From contig CANLSF010000001.1 of assembly GCA_947493695.1 (NCBI GenBank), positions 1,054,001-1,118,000 on the forward strand: a stretch of 64,000 nt of DNA, written 5' to 3'. Every line of letters starts with the position of its first letter. Position 1 is the first letter of the stretch. Source of the DNA: an uncultured Kiloniellaceae bacterium (GTDB lineage: Bacteria > Pseudomonadota > Alphaproteobacteria > Kiloniellales > Kiloniellaceae). Position numbers and translations under genes: made by a program. Positions 60,112 to 64,000 of this stretch are shown here, in pieces. The notes beneath the pieces were generated by a model. The model did no database searches. It worked only from the letters and a program-made list of their open reading frames with translations, and was not told the origin of the DNA.

Positions 60112-61635
60112 TTACTCGGCGGCGGGGTCGTAGGCAGGGCCGTCAGGGCCCAGCCGTACACCTGACCGCAGGCGTTTGAAGGGGATCAGATCGAGCTGGC
60201 AGGGATTGGCGCCGGGCGACTCGGTAAAGATGACCTGCTCGGCAATCGGCTGATAATCGGCCAGGAAGTGCACGGCGCTCTTGACCGCGACAATCTTCTG
60301 TTCCGTCGGGTCGATGCCGATGTGGCGATAGATCGCCTGATCCGCATTCTGGGCGCGCTGAGATCCTACGACAACGCGGACGTCACTCTTGTCATCAAGA
60401 ATCTGAAGCACAGCCATCAGTCCCAGGTCGGCGTGCGTGCCGCCAAACATGGGGCCGGTGAAGAGAAACTTGCCGTCTGAAACCGCCTCGACCCGAACGG
60501 CCACGTCGAAGCTGCTGCAGTCGGGTTGCGGCAGGCGGTTCCCGATCGAAGCTTCGAAAGTACCGCCGACTCCGGCTTCGTGGGCTTGACGCGCAGTCGC
60601 CGGGTCCCAGAGCATACCGAGGCAGGCCTGCTTCGCACCTTCTTGAACCAGTGCTTTCAAAAGACCCGTCGTGTCACCCACCGCCCCGGCCCCCGGATTG
60701 TCCTGAGGATCTGCCAACACAATGGGTTTGTCCGCGGTTTCGGCCGCTTCCATGGCCTGCCGCACGGCTGCATTCGCGGGAATAAGCGGGTTATGAAACT
60801 CGCTTTCGCTTTTCTGCAGGGTCTCCAACAATGTATTGGCGGCCTCGTCGACGGCGCTTTGATCGCTGCCGTAGGCGACAATCGATGTCCCGCAGTGATG
60901 GATGTCGGCTGGGGGAAAGCCGAAAGCCAAATCGACCGAGGCGACGCCGGACCCTTCCAGCTCCGGAAGTGATCCGTAGATCCGCCGTCCGGGTTCGCGC
61001 ATGGTCGATTGGGCCTGCAGGGGAATAAGGTAATCGAGCTGCCGGAAGGCTTTGGCGAAAGGCCGGCCATTGGCGATAATCTGCAGCAGCAGCTTGTGGG
61101 CACGTGCCCCAGTCGCCGCCATATCCACGTGGGGATAAGTGCGGTAGATCGCCAGCACTGAGGCCAGATCGACGAACTCCTTCGTCAGGTTTCCGTGCAG
61201 ATCCAGACTGACCGCGATAGGCAGGTCCGGGCCGACAACCGCGCGCAGACGGCGTAACAGCTCGCCTTCGCCATCTTCGAAATCCTCCGTCACCATGGCT
61301 CCGTGCAGATCCAGATAGAGGCCGTCGAGATCGCCGGCCTGCTCAAGGCCGCTGGCGATCATCGCGGCAATACGATCGAAGGCATCCTGTGCAACATAGC
61401 CACCGGGTTCTGCATTGCTCCAGAGGATCGGGACAAGTTCGCAGTCGTCTTTCGCTGCATCGATAAAGCCGCCGAGCGGGATATTCAGCCCACGGAAAAC
61501 CTCAAAGAGATCTGTGCCCCTGGTCAGTGCGGGCCAGGCGCCGCTCGACTCGAAATTCTCGTATCGGGTCGGTGCCGGAGAAAACGTGTTGGTCTCGTGC
61601 TGGAATCCGGCAATCGCAATTCTGGGGCGGCGCAT
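60112..61635 (-). CDS. M81 family metallopeptidase (MlrC-like) 1
   Basis: RIAIAGFQHETNTFSPAPTRYENFE...GLYLDLHGAMVTEDFEDGEGELLRRLR...LDLHGNLT. Confidence 0.92.
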   Translation of the reverse strand: MRRPRIAIAGFQHETNTFSPAPTRYENFESSGAWPALTRGTDLFEVFRGLNIPLGGFIDAAKDDCELVPILWSNAEPGGYVAQDAFDRIAAMIASGLEQAGDLDGLYLDLHGAMVTEDFEDGEGELLRRLRAVVGPDLPIAVSLDLHGNLTKEFVDLASVLAIYRTYPHVDMAATGARAHKLLLQIIANGRPFAKAFRQLDYLIPLQAQSTMREPGRRIYGSLPELEGSGVASVDLAFGFPPADIHHCGTSIVAYGSDQSAVDEAANTLLETLQKSESEFHNPLIPANAAVRQAMEAAETADKPIVLADPQDNPGAGAVGDTTGLLKALVQEGAKQACLGMLWDPATARQAHEAGVGGTFEASIGNRLPQPDCSSFDVAVRVEAVSDGKFLFTGPMFGGTHADLGLMAVLQILDDKSDVRVVVGSQRAQNADQAIYRHIGIDPTEQKIVAVKSAVHFLADYQPIAEQVIFTESPGANPCQLDLIPFKRLRSGVRLGPDGPAYDPAAE

Positions 61636-61692
61636 GACATCTCCAAGAGTCTCTGGGAAGGGATATTGGTTCTGGCGTTGTTGGTCGTTCTG

Positions 61693-63183
61693 TTATGCCT
61701 GTTCCACGACTTCGGCGGGATCCAGAGGGTAGATTGGGCGGCGGATGTTCTCGTAGGTGAGGATCGAATTGTCTGAGGTCGTGACGCCCTGGCCATCGAG
61801 AGTGTAGGTCGCCTTTGCCAGAGGGGCGAAACCTGCACGGTAATGAATGCGCGATTTGAGCAGGATGTAGCGGCAGGCCAGCGGGTCGATCCCGTTCTCA
61901 GAGAGAATACCGCTGTCCCAGGGTTCGTGATGTACCGAGGTTACGACGATCTTCACACCGCCGGTTTCGAAGACGGCGGTCGGACCGGTGTTGACCTCGA
62001 CCCCGGTGTACATGGGGCCCCGCACGATCCAGCGGCCATCGGTGACTTTGAAGACCTTGCCGGTCAGGCGCAAAGGCTGCCCTTCCAGCTCGAGCGACGG
62101 CATCGCGATCTTGCCGCCGAGATCGATGGTGATTTCGGTACCTTCGCCTGCTGCGTGCATCTTCGCAGCTGCTTCCGGATCAAAGACGGTGGCGACCGCA
62201 ACACCCTGCAGTCCAGTGTCGATGACGGACTTGATGACGGTCATGACGTCTGAGGTTCCGCCGGAGCCCACATTGTCTGCATGATCGAGCAGCACGATGG
62301 GTGCGACGTTGCGTTCCTTTGCGTCCTTGAGTGCAGTAAGGATCGGACGATGCTCATAAACAAGGCCTTCATGCACGGACCAGATGTGATCGAGCAAACG
62401 GTCGCGACAGGCCTCGGCTGCGGCCAGGTCGCCGTCAGCGACCGTTACGACCGATGCGCCCGCATGTTCCACATCCACCATGGGGAAGCCACCAAACACG
62501 GTCGCCGCCAGGATTGGCGACTGCGCTTCTTCACTGCGGGTTGCCGCTTGGAGCGACTTCATCGGTTCGTCGTCGCTTCCCATGCATAGCGTCTGAGCAA
62601 GCACCGGTGCCGGGCCCCAGGTCATAACCGGATTGGCGCGGCCTTCGATCTTGTCCCAAAGGACCTCGGCGATCTGTTTTCCGACCTCGTACATATCGGT
62701 GTGAGGATAGGATTTGTAACCGATCATGACATCGCAATTGGCAACCATTGCCTCGGTCAGATTGGTGTGCATATCCAGCGTTACGGCAATCGGCATATCA
62801 GGTGCGATTTCCCGGATGCGTTGCAGCAGATGACCTTCGCCATCGGGCAGGTGCTCGGCGGTCATTGCACCGTGCAGATCCAGAAAGACGGCATCGATAT
62901 CGCCGGCTTCAATCGGTGCCAGAATCCATCCCACGAGGGTCTCGTAAGCTTCGCGTTCGACCAGTCCGCTGGGCATGGCCTCCGCCGCAACCGGAGTCAC
63001 CAATTCGGCGCCGTGCTGCTCGGCAAGCTCGATGTAGGCGGCTATTGGCATGTTGGTGCCTCGATAAGCATCAAGAACTGCTTCATTTCGATGCAATCCC
63101 CAGGCTTCGAAGCGCGCGAGATTCGTTTTAACCGGAGAGAAGGAATTTGTTTCGTGCTTCATCATGGCGGTCAGGATTCGCAT
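61693..63183 (-). CDS. M81 family metallopeptidase (MlrC-like) 2
   Basis: MRILTAMMKHETNSFSPVKTNLARFEAWG...AVFLDLHGAMTAEHLPDGEGHLLQRIR...LDMHTNLT. Confidence 0.92.
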   Translation of the reverse strand: MRILTAMMKHETNSFSPVKTNLARFEAWGLHRNEAVLDAYRGTNMPIAAYIELAEQHGAELVTPVAAEAMPSGLVEREAYETLVGWILAPIEAGDIDAVFLDLHGAMTAEHLPDGEGHLLQRIREIAPDMPIAVTLDMHTNLTEAMVANCDVMIGYKSYPHTDMYEVGKQIAEVLWDKIEGRANPVMTWGPAPVLAQTLCMGSDDEPMKSLQAATRSEEAQSPILAATVFGGFPMVDVEHAGASVVTVADGDLAAAEACRDRLLDHIWSVHEGLVYEHRPILTALKDAKERNVAPIVLLDHADNVGSGGTSDVMTVIKSVIDTGLQGVAVATVFDPEAAAKMHAAGEGTEITIDLGGKIAMPSLELEGQPLRLTGKVFKVTDGRWIVRGPMYTGVEVNTGPTAVFETGGVKIVVTSVHHEPWDSGILSENGIDPLACRYILLKSRIHYRAGFAPLAKATYTLDGQGVTTSDNSILTYENIRRPIYPLDPAEVVEQA

Positions 63184-63384
63184 TAACGCCCTCGTTTTCG
63201 GTGGTTTTCTCTGGCTGAAATTAGGGTGTTGGCGAAGAGACTTTCGGTCAAGCGCAAAAAACGGCATTGACTCTGCATTAGCTTAGCTCCGTACAATTGG
63301 GGCAATCACGATGTCTTTTTCTGAAATTAAAAAATCAAAATAGCTGGGCAATTTTGAACCCGGCTGAAACAGGAGACCAGGAAG

Positions 63385-64000
63385 ATGTTACGTTGGACAA
63401 AACGACAATTCTTAACGGCTGCCGCCCTTGTGCTGCCCCTCTCGATGGGCGCTGCACAGGCTGTGACTCCGGCTGCGGCTGAGACGGTTTTGCGTGTAAT
63501 TCCGCATGCAGACCTCAAAAACTTGGACCCCATCTGGACCACGGCCTACATCTCGCGCAACCATGGCTATCTTATCTACGATACGCTGTTCGCGATGGAC
63601 GAATCTTTCACGCCGCAGCCACAGATGGTCGACACCTGGAATGTGTCAGATGACAAGCTGACCTGGACCTTCAAGCTGCGCGACGGTTTGAAGTGGCATG
63701 ATGGGGCAGACGTCACCGCTACCGATGTTGTTGCTTCTCTGGATCGCTGGGGCAAACGGGACGGCATGGGCCAGCAGCTTTTTGAGGCAATGGAGAGTCT
63801 GACCGCTTCAGATGCCAAGACCTTCGTCATGAAGTTCAACGAGCCCTATGGCCTTGTGCTCGAATCCATCGGCAAGATTTCGTCGAACGTTCCTTTCATG
63901 ATGCCTGAGCGGATCGCGAAGACGGATCCCTTCAAGCAGATTGAAGAATACATCGGCTCCGGCCCCTTCATGTTCAAAAAGGACGAGTGGGTTCCGGGCT
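63385..64000 (+). CDS. ABC transporter substrate-binding protein (peptide/family 5), partial at right edge
   Basis: Signal peptide MLRWTKRQFLTAAALVLPLSMGAAQA; LRVIPHADLKNLDPIWTTAYISRNHGYLIYDTLFAMDE...LKWHDGADVTATDV. Confidence 0.9.
   Translation, partial: MLRWTKRQFLTAAALVLPLSMGAAQAVTPAAAETVLRVIPHADLKNLDPIWTTAYISRNHGYLIYDTLFAMDESFTPQPQMVDTWNVSDDKLTWTFKLRDGLKWHDGADVTATDVVASLDRWGKRDGMGQQLFEAMESLTASDAKTFVMKFNEPYGLVLESIGKISSNVPFMMPERIAKTDPFKQIEEYIGSGPFMFKKDEWVPG

Noticed and set aside
60112-63183. Calling the M81 proteins microcystinases
   Set aside because: Family membership does not establish substrate; no other mlr genes were seen.

Overview
The window looks alphaproteobacterial (inference from protein style; no taxonomic search was run). 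Roughly 1-49 kb is an EPS-linked exosortase A (XrtA)/PEP-CTERM locus. It contains a partial O-glycosylation ligase at the left edge, lipid-linked sugar enzymes (DPM1-like GT2, GtrA, GT39-like), a polysaccharide export lipoprotein, chain-length determinant, BY-kinase, XrtA-associated ATPase, deacetylase, FemAB, several glycosyltransferases, exosortase A fused to EpsI, an asparagine-synthase-like amidotransferase, a sugar transferase, two LuxI/GNAT-like acyltransferases, an RND/LolA-like/OM-barrel module, PrsK/PrsR, PrsT, and three tandem THxN-type PEP-CTERM proteins. Roughly 49-64 kb is purine (urate/allantoin) catabolism: PuuD, two OHCU decarboxylases, PuuE, allantoicase and two ureidoglycolate-lyase-type proteins. 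It also has a DUF2339 membrane protein, TetR and LysR regulators, two M81 (MlrC-like) proteins and the start of an ABC substrate-binding protein. The strongest hunt results are: (1) a regulatory architecture shared by all three PEP-CTERM genes, namely a perfect sigma-54 -24/-12 promoter plus an upstream 17-bp motif TGTAARGNNNNYCGACA at fixed 62-63 bp spacing, a candidate PrsR binding site; (2) a secreted-looking beta-helix protein whose C-terminus resembles an OmpR/PhoB winged helix; (3) a structurally aberrant 76-nt tRNA-like gene; (4) a duplicated terminator plus 3' gene end between PEP-CTERM paralogs; (5) a double TetR operator. All calls come from reading the sequence; no database search was run.
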